Shown here: positions 1 through 8,096 of the stretch, piece after piece
Numbering within the stretch: the first letter of the stretch is position 1
Layout: every line of letters starts with the position of its first letter
NCBI GenBank assembly: GCA_041913905.1
Contig: JAYSEK010000028.1
Coordinates: 1 to 64,000, forward strand
Source of the DNA: Roseateles_B sp041913905
Lineage (GTDB): Bacteria; Pseudomonadota; Gammaproteobacteria; Burkholderiales; Burkholderiaceae_C
Direction: 5' to 3'
Length of the DNA stretch: 64,000 bases
The notes under the pieces: generated by a model
Database searches by the model: none
The model's input: the letters and a program-made list of their open reading frames with translations, nothing else
Told to the model about the DNA's origin: nothing
Position numbers and translations under genes: made by a program

Positions 1-46
1 TACGACGGGACTTGCACCCGTAGGAGTGCGCCCATGCTGGGCGCAC
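1..46 (-). ncRNA. 5' end of a group IIC-type intron (partial, runs off the window)
   Basis: Read on the minus strand from position 46 the sequence starts GTGCGCCCAGCATGGGCGC and continues through a GGGTGCAAGTCCC stem-loop segment. From memory this matches the conserved start of bacterial class C group II introns (Oceanobacillus type: GTGTGCCCGGCATGGGTGC, then GGGTGAGAGTCCC at the same distance). The boundary falls one base after the T run of the terminator at 47-75. Class C introns typically insert just downstream of terminator hairpins. Only about 46 nt are visible, so the ribozyme core and any reverse transcriptase lie outside the window. Confidence 0.7.
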
Positions 47-75
47 CGAAAAAAAGGCAGGCCCGCAGGCCTGCC
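47..75 (-). terminator. Rho-independent terminator of the M35 protease gene
   Basis: A perfect 8-bp stem (GGCAGGCC/GGCCTGCC) with a 4-nt loop occupies 56-75. On the minus strand it is followed by seven Ts (positions 55-49). It lies 36 bp beyond the stop codon of the minus-strand protease gene, in the right orientation to end that transcript. Confidence 0.9.
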
Positions 76-111
76 TTCCTCGTACCTTCGTACGCCGGCG
101 ATGCCGACCGC

Positions 112-1161
112 TCAGGGCAGCGGCGGGCTGTTCTCGGCGAAGTACTCGTGGCTGTCCGCGTTGTCCAGCGCCTTGGTGGGATTGGACAGCGCCAGGGACT
201 TGGCAGCGCTCTGGCCATAGGCCCAGTCGTCGGTGCCGGCCACCACCGTGAAGTGCGTCATCTCATGCACCAGGGTGCCGCCCTTGGAATCGGTGCCCGT
301 CATCGGGGCGGACCAGAAGGCGTTGCAGACGTAGATCTTGTAGGGCTGGTTGGGGTAGACGTAGGCGTAGTAGGAATCCTTGCAGCTGCAGTCCAGGGTC
401 AGCGGCTTGTTCTTGAAGGCATCCAATACCTTCGAGAAGTGCGACTTGGCGGTGTTCCAGCCGGTGGTGCTGAAGGCCCCGAACCAGGTCTTGTAGCGCG
501 TCGTGGCCGACGGCGTGGCGCTGAGGTAGCTGTAAGAAGACTGCGAGTAGTTCGTTGCCGCCGTCACCGCGCTGGCCAGGCTGCTCTTCTGCGAAGCCGT
601 GCAGTTTCCGGTGTAGGAGATGGACCCCGCCAGCGAAGGTGCCAGCGATTCCTGAGCCTGAGCCTGGGCCTGGGGAGTGCGCCCCTCCAGCCACAGGTAG
701 ACCGGCCCGCTGCCGGCCTCGGGCGCGAGCAAGGCCGTCTGCCCGGACTGCTGCTTGGACAGGCCCACGTACTCGATCGCGTAGCGGCCGTTCTGGCTGA
801 GGTCGTAGCCGCCGGTCAGCTCCACCGTGAAGCTCATGGACGCCCCCGGTGCCAGCCGCACCACTTCGCGCTCGGCCGCAGACGAGCGCTTGACCAGGCG
901 CCCCTGGTAAGTCACCGGCTCGCCGTCGCGGGTGATGCGGAACAGCGCCGATTCATGCACCTCGCCCGGCAGCTGCGTCTTGGGCAGGAACAGAGGGGTG
1001 CGCGAGGTATTGGTGAGCGTCAGGGTGACGTGGACGTCCACGTCGCCCTTCAGGACCGGGCTGGCCACATCCAGGCGGACGGACAGACCCGCAGCCTGGG
1101 CCGAGACCGCTGCGGTGGCAGCGCCGGCCAGGATTGCCCACTTGACCATGGTTTGGTTCAT
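112..1161 (-). CDS. Secreted M35-family (aspzincin) metalloendopeptidase
   Basis: A zinc endopeptidase expected to be exported. The start chosen is the ATG at 1161, which has GGAG six bases upstream and opens a typical signal peptide (MNQTMVKWAILAGAATAAVS, cleavage near AQA-AG). A beta-rich propeptide-like region follows, then the catalytic domain with HEMTH (HExxH) and downstream GTDDWAYG. That matches the GTxDxxYG aspzincin signature, in which an Asp is the third zinc ligand. At about 349 residues it is the usual size for bacterial peptidyl-Lys metallopeptidase/deuterolysin-like enzymes. The gene stands alone and is followed by a strong terminator. Substrate preference cannot be read from the sequence. 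Confidence 0.88.
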   Translation of the reverse strand: MNQTMVKWAILAGAATAAVSAQAAGLSVRLDVASPVLKGDVDVHVTLTLTNTSRTPLFLPKTQLPGEVHESALFRITRDGEPVTYQGRLVKRSSAAEREVVRLAPGASMSFTVELTGGYDLSQNGRYAIEYVGLSKQQSGQTALLAPEAGSGPVYLWLEGRTPQAQAQAQESLAPSLAGSISYTGNCTASQKSSLASAVTAATNYSQSSYSYLSATPSATTRYKTWFGAFSTTGWNTAKSHFSKVLDAFKNKPLTLDCSCKDSYYAYVYPNQPYKIYVCNAFWSAPMTGTDSKGGTLVHEMTHFTVVAGTDDWAYGQSAAKSLALSNPTKALDNADSHEYFAENSPPLP

Positions 1162-1346
1162 CGGTGACTCCATCAAGTTGTAGCGCCCATGCCCCGCCCC
1201 CGTGGCGGAGCACAAGCTGCGAGCGACTCTAGGAAGCCCCCATGTGAGCGCCAACTGTCAGGCTCTACAGGGCCACGTCAGCTCTGCAGGGGACAGACAG
1301 AATGCGCGAATGGCGCACAAATAGCGCGCGATGAACCGGGGCCCGA

Positions 1347-2519
1347 TCAGCTGCCCGCGGCCTCCACGGGCAGGCCCTCCGCCTCCCATTCGGGCAGGCC
1401 GCCGCGCAGCCAGTACACGGCCTTGTACCCCTTGGCCTGCGCCGCCTTGGCCGCCTTGTAGGACTTCCAGCATTCGGCGCCGTTGCAGGCGAAGATCACC
1501 GGCTGCGAGGCCTTGAGCTTGTCGGTCTTGTCCAGGGCGCTGAAGTCGTCCAGCGCCGGATTGAAGGCCACATCCTTGAGGCTCTTCTCCAGGTAGGGCA
1601 GCCACAGGGCACCACGGATGTGGCGGGCCACATATTCCTTCTCGATGCGCGTGTCCACCACCACCGCGCCCTTGGCCTGCAGCTGCTGGGCCTCCCGGGC
1701 CGTGACGCGTGTGACGCCAGGCAGATGGGTGGGCGTGAAGTGGCCGAGGTCGGCGACCCGCTTGTATTCCTGCATCTCCGGCTTGTAGCGGGTCTGGCTC
1801 AGGCCCGTGCTGGACGGCACCGAGGCAAACCACTGCGCCAGCCGCGCACGGGTCTCGGCGGGCATGTCCTTCTTCACGACCACGCTGAAGCCGCCGGGCA
1901 CCGGCTCGGAGCTGGCCAGCACCTTGGCGGCGCTGCCGTACTGGCCCTGCCAGTCCTTCCATTCGCTCTGGCGCACCACGGTGGCATCCGCGCTGCCCAC
2001 CAGCAGTGCGGCCAGACCGGCCTGCGGATAACGCTCATGCGCCACGCGCAGATCCTGCATGGACAGGCCGCCTTGCGTCAGCAGCCCGCGCGCCATGTAG
2101 GTGTAGATCGAGTCCTGCTGCGGCAGGTAGATGCGGCGCCCGCGCAGGGCGCCGAGGTCCGCCACATCGGCGCGGGCCACCAGCACGAAGGGCTCGGAGC
2201 CCTGCGTGGCCCCCAGCAGCTCATAACCACGGCTGAGCGCTGAAGCGGCGACCTGCGCCGGGCCGATGAAGAGCTCGTAGCCGCCGCTGCGGGTGGCGCG
2301 CATCATGTCGGTGAGGTCTTCGCTGGTACCCAGGTTGACGGGCTGCCCCAGCACCCTGCCGAGGCCCGCTTCCATGCCCTGCTGCGACACGACCAGGCCC
2401 GCCTTGCGCGCCGTGGGCTCCACCACCACCACGGCATTGACGGCCGCCTGGGCCTGACCCAGCCACTGCAGGCCCAGCGCCAGCAGGCCCAGGGTCCAGC
2501 TTCTGTTCTTCTTGGTCAT
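1347..2519 (-). CDS. PhnD-like periplasmic binding protein fused to a C-terminal rhodanese domain
   Basis: 390 residues. A signal peptide (ends AQA) is followed by a phosphate/phosphonate-type (PhnD family) binding fold up to about residue 270, with segments such as YELFIGPAQVAASALSRGYE. The C-terminal 110 residues form a rhodanese domain (VVVDTRIEKEYVARHIRGA) with an active-site loop CNGAECWKSY containing the catalytic Cys. Both parts should be periplasmic. The gene is divergent from the sulfite dehydrogenase pair at 2712-4291, suggesting a sulfur oxyanion or persulfide context rather than phosphonate uptake. No permease or ATPase genes are adjacent. The fold assignment is firm; the ligand is unknown. 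Confidence 0.8.
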   Translation of the reverse strand: MTKKNRSWTLGLLALGLQWLGQAQAAVNAVVVVEPTARKAGLVVSQQGMEAGLGRVLGQPVNLGTSEDLTDMMRATRSGGYELFIGPAQVAASALSRGYELLGATQGSEPFVLVARADVADLGALRGRRIYLPQQDSIYTYMARGLLTQGGLSMQDLRVAHERYPQAGLAALLVGSADATVVRQSEWKDWQGQYGSAAKVLASSEPVPGGFSVVVKKDMPAETRARLAQWFASVPSSTGLSQTRYKPEMQEYKRVADLGHFTPTHLPGVTRVTAREAQQLQAKGAVVVDTRIEKEYVARHIRGALWLPYLEKSLKDVAFNPALDDFSALDKTDKLKASQPVIFACNGAECWKSYKAAKAAQAKGYKAVYWLRGGLPEWEAEGLPVEAAGS

Positions 2520-2711
2520 CTGTTTCCCAATCGGTTTGTGACAGGCGCCCAGCGTAGCTGGGACATTCCCTTACCGACTGTCCAATGACGGTGAGTTTTG
2601 TTTCAGATCGTCACAGCTGCAAGGCCGGCAGGTCGGCGCAAGCCGGCTTACGAACCCTCACAATGCGCGCAGCGCCCGCCAGGGCATCCACCATGACGAT
2701 GAGGAGTCGAG

Positions 2712-3929
2712 ATGAGCCATGACGATCTGATTGCCCGCCGCCGCGTGCTTGGCGGCGCAGCCACTGCGCTGGGTGCCTTGGGGCTCAGCAGCTGGGCCCA
2801 GGCCCAGACCGCGGCAGCGACGGCGTCCACGCCGGCCGCCAAGCCCCTGCCCGCCTACGCGGCCTGGAAGAACCCCGCCGCCGTCCTGGTGCACAGCAAC
2901 ACCACCATCGAGACCCGCCGCAGCGCCATGGGCAGCAGCGTGGTCACCCCGGCCCAGCAGCTCTACATCCGCAACAACCTGCCGGCGCCGGACGCCAGCA
3001 TCCTGGACAAGCGCGATGAATGGACTTTGGACGTCGAAGGCGTCAAGCAGCCGCGCAGCGTGAGCCTGGCCGAGCTCAAGACCCTCGGCCTCGAGACCGT
3101 TGCCACCGTGCTGCAGTGCTCGGGCAACGGGCGCGGCTTCTTCCCCAGCAAGCCCAGCGGCACGCCCTGGACCGTTGGCGCTGCCGGCTGCGTGCTGTGG
3201 AGCGGCGTGCCCGTGCGCAATCTGGTCATTGCCCTGGGCGGCCTGGCCGACGGTGCGGTCTTCATCACGGGCACGGGCGGCGAAAAGCTGCCCGAGGGCG
3301 TCGACCCCTTGAGCGTGGTGGTGGAGCGCTCGGTGCCCATCAAGGCCCTGGAGGACTGCCTGCTAGCCTGGGAAATGAACGGCGAACCGCTGTCGCTGGC
3401 CCATGGCGGCCCGCTGCGCCTGATCGTGCCCGGCTACCAGGGTGTCAACAACATCAAGTACATCAAGCGCCTGGCCTTCGGCGCCACGGAGTCCAAGGCC
3501 AAGATCATGTCGCACGGCTACCGCATGACCCCGCCGGGCGCCCAGAGCAGCCCGGACCAGGCCTCGGTCTGGGAGATGAACGTCAAGTCCTGGATCAACG
3601 GCCCGTTGCCGGAAGGTGGCGCCGTCAAGGCCGGCCTGGTGCAGATCCACGGCGTGGCCTTCGGCGGCAGCAAGGCCATCGACCGTGTGGAAGTCAGCGT
3701 GGACGGCGGCGAGACCTGGCACCAGGCCCGGCTGATCGGGCCGGACCTCGGCCGCTTCGCCTGGCGCCAGTTCGCCATCGCCGTGCGGCTGCCGGCAGGC
3801 AGCTACCAGATCGCCAGCCGCGCCGTGGACGTGGCCGGCAACGTGCAGCCGGCAGACCGCGTCGAGAACAGCCACGGCTACAACAACAACAGCTGGCGCG
3901 ACCACGCCGTCAAGCTGGTAGTGGCCTGA
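2712..3929 (+). CDS. sorA: Sulfite dehydrogenase molybdenum subunit (SorA/SoxC family)
   Basis: 405 residues of the sulfite oxidase family, predicted to oxidise sulfite in the periplasm using a molybdenum cofactor. A twin-arginine-type leader begins RRRVLGG. The Moco-ligand Cys is in VLQCSGNGRG (about C136), followed by the dimerisation domain ending in the DGGETWHQARL region typical of the family. GAGGAG sits five bases before the ATG. The stop overlaps the start of a monohaem cytochrome gene (TGATG). That favours a SorAB-type enzyme over SoxCD, whose SoxD partner is a larger dihaem protein. SoxC is the main alternative name. Confidence 0.82.
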   Translation: MSHDDLIARRRVLGGAATALGALGLSSWAQAQTAAATASTPAAKPLPAYAAWKNPAAVLVHSNTTIETRRSAMGSSVVTPAQQLYIRNNLPAPDASILDKRDEWTLDVEGVKQPRSVSLAELKTLGLETVATVLQCSGNGRGFFPSKPSGTPWTVGAAGCVLWSGVPVRNLVIALGGLADGAVFITGTGGEKLPEGVDPLSVVVERSVPIKALEDCLLAWEMNGEPLSLAHGGPLRLIVPGYQGVNNIKYIKRLAFGATESKAKIMSHGYRMTPPGAQSSPDQASVWEMNVKSWINGPLPEGGAVKAGLVQIHGVAFGGSKAIDRVEVSVDGGETWHQARLIGPDLGRFAWRQFAIAVRLPAGSYQIASRAVDVAGNVQPADRVENSHGYNNNSWRDHAVKLVVA

Positions 3930-4291
3930 TGGCAAGACCTGACCCTCGCGGTTCGCGACGCCGCCCGGCGTCGCTGCTGCTGCCCTGGCTCCTGGCCGGC
4001 CTGGGACTGCCAGCATCGGCTGCAGAAGATCCGCAGATGCTGCGCGGCCGCGAGCTCTTCACCGCCAAGGCCGCCCCGCCCTGCGCGGTATGCCACACGC
4101 TGGCCGCGGCCGGCAGCGAGGGCCAGGTTGGCCCGGTGCTGGACGAGCTGAAGCCGGATGCGGCCCGCGTGCGGCGGGTGCTGCAAAGCGGCATGGGCGT
4201 CATGCCCAGCTATACCGGCAAGCTGGACGCCGCCGACATGGAGGCCCTGGCGCAGTTCGTGGCGCGCTCGGCAAGCAGCGTCAAGCCCTGA
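3929..4291 (+). CDS. sorB: Monohaem c-type cytochrome, SorB-like subunit
   Basis: 120 residues with a signal peptide (ends ASAAEDP) and one haem c site CAVCH (C52, C55, H56). A distal Met is available in GVMPSY. The size and single haem fit the electron-accepting subunit of a SorAB sulfite dehydrogenase, which passes electrons to cytochrome c. The ATG overlaps the upstream stop codon, so translation is probably coupled. The first codons contain the 14-bp sequence GCAAGACCTGACCC that recurs elsewhere in the window. Confidence 0.8.
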   Translation: MARPDPRGSRRRPASLLLPWLLAGLGLPASAAEDPQMLRGRELFTAKAAPPCAVCHTLAAAGSEGQVGPVLDELKPDAARVRRVLQSGMGVMPSYTGKLDAADMEALAQFVARSASSVKP

Positions 4292-4414
4292 GTTCCGGGC
4301 GTGCCGGCACCATGCACGACCGTTCGTGCACTTGTGCACGCCGCTGCGGTCAAACCCTGAGTGGCCGCCCCTGGGGATTCCCTAGGATCCGAGGCACTCA
4401 GGGAGAAGATTGTC

Positions 4415-5182
4415 ATGTCACGTCGCTGGCGCCACGGGCTGGTTCTGGCCTTGATTGCCGGGCTGGCCGGACTGAGCCTCTATCAGTACCAGCGCCTGCA
4501 GGCGGCCTTGCCGCTGCCCTTGCAGGCCGACCCCCGCGCTGCCGAGTACCGCGTGCTGCAGCGCCTGGCGGCGGAGCTGGCGCGCCCCATGCGCTTGCGG
4601 GCTGGCGCCAGGGACGAGGTGCTGGACTTCCGCGCCCGGCAGGAGACGCTGGCCGCCTTCAAGGCCTACGCGCTCAGCAGCCCATTTCGCTCGGAGCTGC
4701 TGCTGATGGCGGACACCCCGGCCTGGACCGAAGCCTGGCTCGGCGGTCCGCAGCCCCGTCGCATCCATGAAGGGCTCTCGGGAGACCCGACCTGGATTCT
4801 CCCCGTCAACAACGGGCTCCGCTGGTCGCTGCATGTGCGCTCGCTGGAAGCGCCCGAGGCCGCCGCCAGCACGGCTGAGCTGAATCGCCGCCTTCTGGGC
4901 CTGGTGCTGTGCACCGCGCTCTGTGCAGTGGCGGCAGGAGTGGCGGCAGGAGCGGCAATAGGCCGCCGCTTCGCGCTGCTGGAGCGCCCTGCCGGCCCAT
5001 GCAGCGACTCGGAGCCGGCCTGGAATGGCCTCCGGACGGACCTCGGAGCGCTGGACGAGGTGATGTCCGACCACCTGCGCCTGCGCCATGAGCTGTCCCG
5101 GCAAAGCGAGGAACTGGCGGCCATCACCGAAGCCGTGCGGCAGCGCAGGGAGCAGCGCCGCCGCGAAGGCCAGCCGGCCTGA
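4415..5182 (+). CDS. Membrane protein of unknown function with a periplasmic domain
   Basis: Not recognised. 255 residues from the ATG at 4415, which has GGGAG upstream. There is a membrane segment near the N terminus (GLVLALIAGLAGLSLYQY) and a soluble stretch of about 150 residues. A second membrane segment follows (LLGLVLCTALCAVAAGVAAG), then a charged, probably coiled-coil cytoplasmic tail ending in a run of Arg/Glu/Gln. The topology resembles the sensor half of a receptor, but no output domain is present. Confidence 0.6.
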   Translation: MSRRWRHGLVLALIAGLAGLSLYQYQRLQAALPLPLQADPRAAEYRVLQRLAAELARPMRLRAGARDEVLDFRARQETLAAFKAYALSSPFRSELLLMADTPAWTEAWLGGPQPRRIHEGLSGDPTWILPVNNGLRWSLHVRSLEAPEAAASTAELNRRLLGLVLCTALCAVAAGVAAGAAIGRRFALLERPAGPCSDSEPAWNGLRTDLGALDEVMSDHLRLRHELSRQSEELAAITEAVRQRREQRRREGQPA

Positions 5183-5217
5183 GGCGCGGGCCCTGCGCAT
5201 CCGCAGACAATGGCGGC

Positions 5218-5802
5218 ATGCCAGCCAGCCTGCACTACCTCTCCCACCGCGACCGCCAGCACCGCATCGCCGCCCTCATCATCGCTCTGCTGTTCGCGCC
5301 CCTGGGCTGGAAGCTCTTCGGCCCCCGCGGCGAATGGGTCACCATCCAGGAACTGCGCTGGCAACGCGACATCGAGATCGAGCGCCTGGTCGAGGTCAGC
5401 GACTCCAGCTGGTGCGATGAAATGCCCGCCAGTGCCCAAGAGATCCAGCGCAAGCTGATGGACGACCCCACCGGGCAGCGCACCGAACCCAGCCCGCATT
5501 GCCGCTACGTGGATCTGCAGTGGCGAACCCTGCGCGTGGCGAGGACCGAAGGCAGCCATCCGGAGCCGCCGCGCTGGGCCTCCCCCAGCCTGAGCGGCAT
5601 CGCGCCGGGCCGGGTCGGCGCCGAGCGCACCGGCAAGTTCAAAGGCATCTATGAGGTCGTCATGGTCGACGCCAAGGAGCGCGACTGGACCTGCCGGCTC
5701 AGCCTCCAGCAATGGCAGGCGCTGCAGCCGGGTCAGCAATTCAGGTTGTTCGTGGACCGCTTCGGGGTGGCCAACTGCAGCACCGTGCCAGGCCCGCGCT
5801 GA
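5218..5802 (+). CDS. Small single-pass membrane protein, hypothetical
   Basis: 194 residues, not recognised. One hydrophobic segment (IAALIIALLFAPLGWKLF) follows a short basic N terminus, and the remaining 160 residues would lie outside the membrane. Four Cys (WCDE, HCRY, TCRL, NCST) could form two disulfides, consistent with a periplasmic location. It starts 35 bp after the preceding gene on the same strand. Confidence 0.5.
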   Translation: MPASLHYLSHRDRQHRIAALIIALLFAPLGWKLFGPRGEWVTIQELRWQRDIEIERLVEVSDSSWCDEMPASAQEIQRKLMDDPTGQRTEPSPHCRYVDLQWRTLRVARTEGSHPEPPRWASPSLSGIAPGRVGAERTGKFKGIYEVVMVDAKERDWTCRLSLQQWQALQPGQQFRLFVDRFGVANCSTVPGPR

Positions 5803-5835
5803 GGCCCGGCATGCCGACGCTCGGCCGCTGCGGCA

Positions 5836-6540
5836 TCAGCTGCGCACGGTGATGCCGCCCAGCACCACCGAGCCACGAATCTCCAGTTCACGTGCCGCCG
5901 TGGCGGGCGCATGGACCTTGTCCTCGACCTGACCCAGCACCGAGGATGCCGTGACCCGCAGCCGGCAGTCCGGCGGCAGGCGCAGTTCCAGGCCGGCCAT
6001 CACCAGCGAGACCTCCAGCACCGCACGCTGAAAGCCTGCCTGGCTGAGGTCCAGCTCCACACCGCCCAGCACCACCTGAACCTGCCCGCCGATGAAATCA
6101 GGCGACTGCACCCGCACCTGCTGGCCGCTGAGCACCGCCTTCACGTCCAGTTGGCGCGCCTGGAAGTCGCGCTGCGAATGAGCAAAGGGCCCCGCTGCGT
6201 CCGGCTGCCGCGTCATCACCAGCACGCCCAGCCCGATCAGAACCAGCGGCCAGAGATCGCGCCACTCCAGGTGCAGCCAGCCCAGGCGGCGCAGCAGGAG
6301 AAAGCCGCCAACGCCCAGGAGGACGCCACCCAGAACTTGCTCGTGCCGGTTCCCCGGTGCGGCCGTCAGTAGCCTGGCCGCGCCAAGCGCCATCAGCAGG
6401 ACGGGCCAGAAGGGCAGGATGCGGCGGATTTCAAGAAAGTGCAGGTTGTCCAGCAAGAACACGGCCCCCGCCAGGACGAGGGCCAGACCCAGCCACAGTT
6501 GATGACGGGAGGGGCGGCCTGGCGTGACTTGCGGGCTCAT
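5836..6540 (-). CDS. LiaF-like membrane protein (DUF5668 N-terminal region, cell-wall-active-antibiotics-response-like C terminus)
   Basis: 234 residues from the ATG at 6540, which overlaps the upstream stop as ATGA. Four short hydrophobic segments (for example LALVLAGAVFLLDNLHFL and WPLVLIGLGVLVM) precede a beta-helical C-terminal domain. That domain has repeated short strands (VLSGQQVRVQSPDFIGGQ, VLGGVELDLSQA) like those of LiaF/YvqF proteins. In other bacteria these membrane proteins modulate envelope-stress sensing; a role here is inferred only from the family. Confidence 0.65.
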   Translation of the reverse strand: MSPQVTPGRPSRHQLWLGLALVLAGAVFLLDNLHFLEIRRILPFWPVLLMALGAARLLTAAPGNRHEQVLGGVLLGVGGFLLLRRLGWLHLEWRDLWPLVLIGLGVLVMTRQPDAAGPFAHSQRDFQARQLDVKAVLSGQQVRVQSPDFIGGQVQVVLGGVELDLSQAGFQRAVLEVSLVMAGLELRLPPDCRLRVTASSVLGQVEDKVHAPATAARELEIRGSVVLGGITVRS

Positions 6541-6926
6541 GAGCGTTCTCCATCGCGCTCCAGCATGAAGCAAAGGATCTTGCTTGCCCCCAGGGCAATG
6601 AGCAGCCAGGGCCAGGACTCCTGGAAGCTGAAGCCCGCCCAGCCCGTCTCGCACGCATAGAACCAGGCGGCCACCGCACCGAGGAACAGGGCGCGGGTCA
6701 GCCCACGCGCACTGCGCGCCAGCAACAGGGTCAGCGCGGCCAGCACCGCGATCACCACGGACCAGGGGGCCTCGAACTGGAACCAGCTGGGCCAGCCCTG
6801 GCGCTGCACCAGCAGCACCACGCCCACCAGAATCAGGAAGAGGCCGAAGCCGCTGCGCCCTTCGCCACGGCGGCTGCGGCGCTCGTTGCGGCGGCGTTCA
6901 CGCCAGCTCTGCTGCTCGATGTCCAT
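6537..6926 (-). CDS. Small membrane protein, LiaI/DUF5668-like
   Basis: 129 residues from the ATG at 6926, preceded by GGAGGA at good spacing. A strongly basic N terminus (RRRNERRSRR) is followed by three or four hydrophobic segments (FGLFLILVGVVLLVQ, WSVVIAVLAALTLLLA). It is translationally coupled to the LiaF-like gene and probably works with it. Confidence 0.6.
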   Translation of the reverse strand: MDIEQQSWRERRRNERRSRRGEGRSGFGLFLILVGVVLLVQRQGWPSWFQFEAPWSVVIAVLAALTLLLARSARGLTRALFLGAVAAWFYACETGWAGFSFQESWPWLLIALGASKILCFMLERDGERS

Positions 6927-7093
6927 GGAGTCCTCCAAGTGCCCACGGCTTCCAATGCCGCATGACAGGCCGGACGATAGCCCCCTGGCGGCTTGCTGTC
7001 TTCAGGAATGTCGCGAAGTGTCTTCGGTGCCCGACGAAACGCAAGGGGGGCCGACGAAACGCAGCCATGGCCATGGATGAACAGTCCGGGCCT

Positions 7094-8047
7094 TCAGAGC
7101 CCGTAGGAGCGGAAGCGGAAGTGTTCGGGCAGCAGCACGTCCACCACCCCATAGCGCCCCGGTGATTCGAACCAGGTGGACGGGAAATCCTCGTCCGGCT
7201 GCGTGCCCAGCTGCAGCGCCAGGGACTGCTGGATCGCCGCCGGCAAGCCCGCCGCGCCTTCCGCGCCGACCAGCGCATCCGCCGGTGTTGCGGCCAGGCG
7301 CTTGGCGAGGTCGGCGATCAGCTGCTGGCGGTTTTTCAGGATGTAGCTGCGCAAGGCCGCCGCGTCAAAACTGCCCAATTGCAGGCGCAAGCGGGGAATC
7401 GTCAGCACGCCACGGTCCAGGGGCACCTCCAGCGGACCGTCCAGCAACTCCAGCGTGCGCGCCTCGCGGTCGCGGGACTCCTCGGCGGTCGCGCGCGCCT
7501 GCAGCTCGGGCGATTGCTTCAGCAGGGCTTCCTTGCGGCGCAGCAGCTCCCGCAAATCCGATTCGGTCTGGCCGCCGGAGGCAAAGCGCTGCCGCAGCGT
7601 CGTCCATTCGTTCGCGGGATTCGCCGACTCAGTCATGGGCCGGGCCCACCACAGCCCCATGGCCAGGCACAGCAGCATCGCCAAGCCCATCACCCACAGG
7701 CCCTGGGGCTTGCCCGCCGGCAGCGACGCGCGCGTGCGGCCTCGCGCGACGGACGTTCGCGGAGTCGCCGTGCCGCGGGCAGCAGGCGCTTGGGGTTCCC
7801 GCTGCCCGTGCGGGTCTTGTGGCACTGCGGCCGCCCGCTGTGAGGCCAGCCATTGATCGTAGGCCTCGCGTCGCGCCGGGTCGGACAACAGGTCGTAGGC
7901 TTCCGTGATCGCCGCAGCGCGGGCCGCGGCCTCGGGGTCGTCGGGTCGGCGGTCCGGATGGAAGCGCTGGATCAGGCTGCGGTAAGCCGCCCGCACCACC
8001 TCGGGGCTGGCGCGCTCGCTGATCTCCAGGATGTCGTAGTGCGTCAC
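7094..8047 (-). CDS. Membrane-anchored J-domain (DnaJ-like) protein
   Basis: 317 residues. An N-terminal J domain (MTHYDILEISERASPEVVRA) contains the Hsp70-stimulating HPD motif in RFHPDRRP. After a Pro/Arg-rich linker comes one membrane span (LWVMGLAMLLCLAMGLWWA), then a 180-residue C-terminal region of no known family. The J domain would be cytoplasmic and recruit DnaK near the membrane. It lacks the Gly/Phe and zinc-finger regions of DnaJ. It lies 49 bp downstream of a second J-like gene. Confidence 0.75.
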   Translation of the reverse strand: MTHYDILEISERASPEVVRAAYRSLIQRFHPDRRPDDPEAAARAAAITEAYDLLSDPARREAYDQWLASQRAAAVPQDPHGQREPQAPAARGTATPRTSVARGRTRASLPAGKPQGLWVMGLAMLLCLAMGLWWARPMTESANPANEWTTLRQRFASGGQTESDLRELLRRKEALLKQSPELQARATAEESRDREARTLELLDGPLEVPLDRGVLTIPRLRLQLGSFDAAALRSYILKNRQQLIADLAKRLAATPADALVGAEGAAGLPAAIQQSLALQLGTQPDEDFPSTWFESPGRYGVVDVLLPEHFRFRSYGL

Positions 8048-8096
8048 CGGAACTCGGCCATGACGGACGATGCTGATGCAAAGGGTCGGCGCATCA

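Noticed and set aside
1..46. tRNA-like T-arm on the minus strand (GGGTGCAAGTCCC)
   Set aside because: The motif resembles a T-loop, but there is no acceptor stem, anticodon arm or CCA arrangement. The flanking bases match a group II intron 5' end far better.
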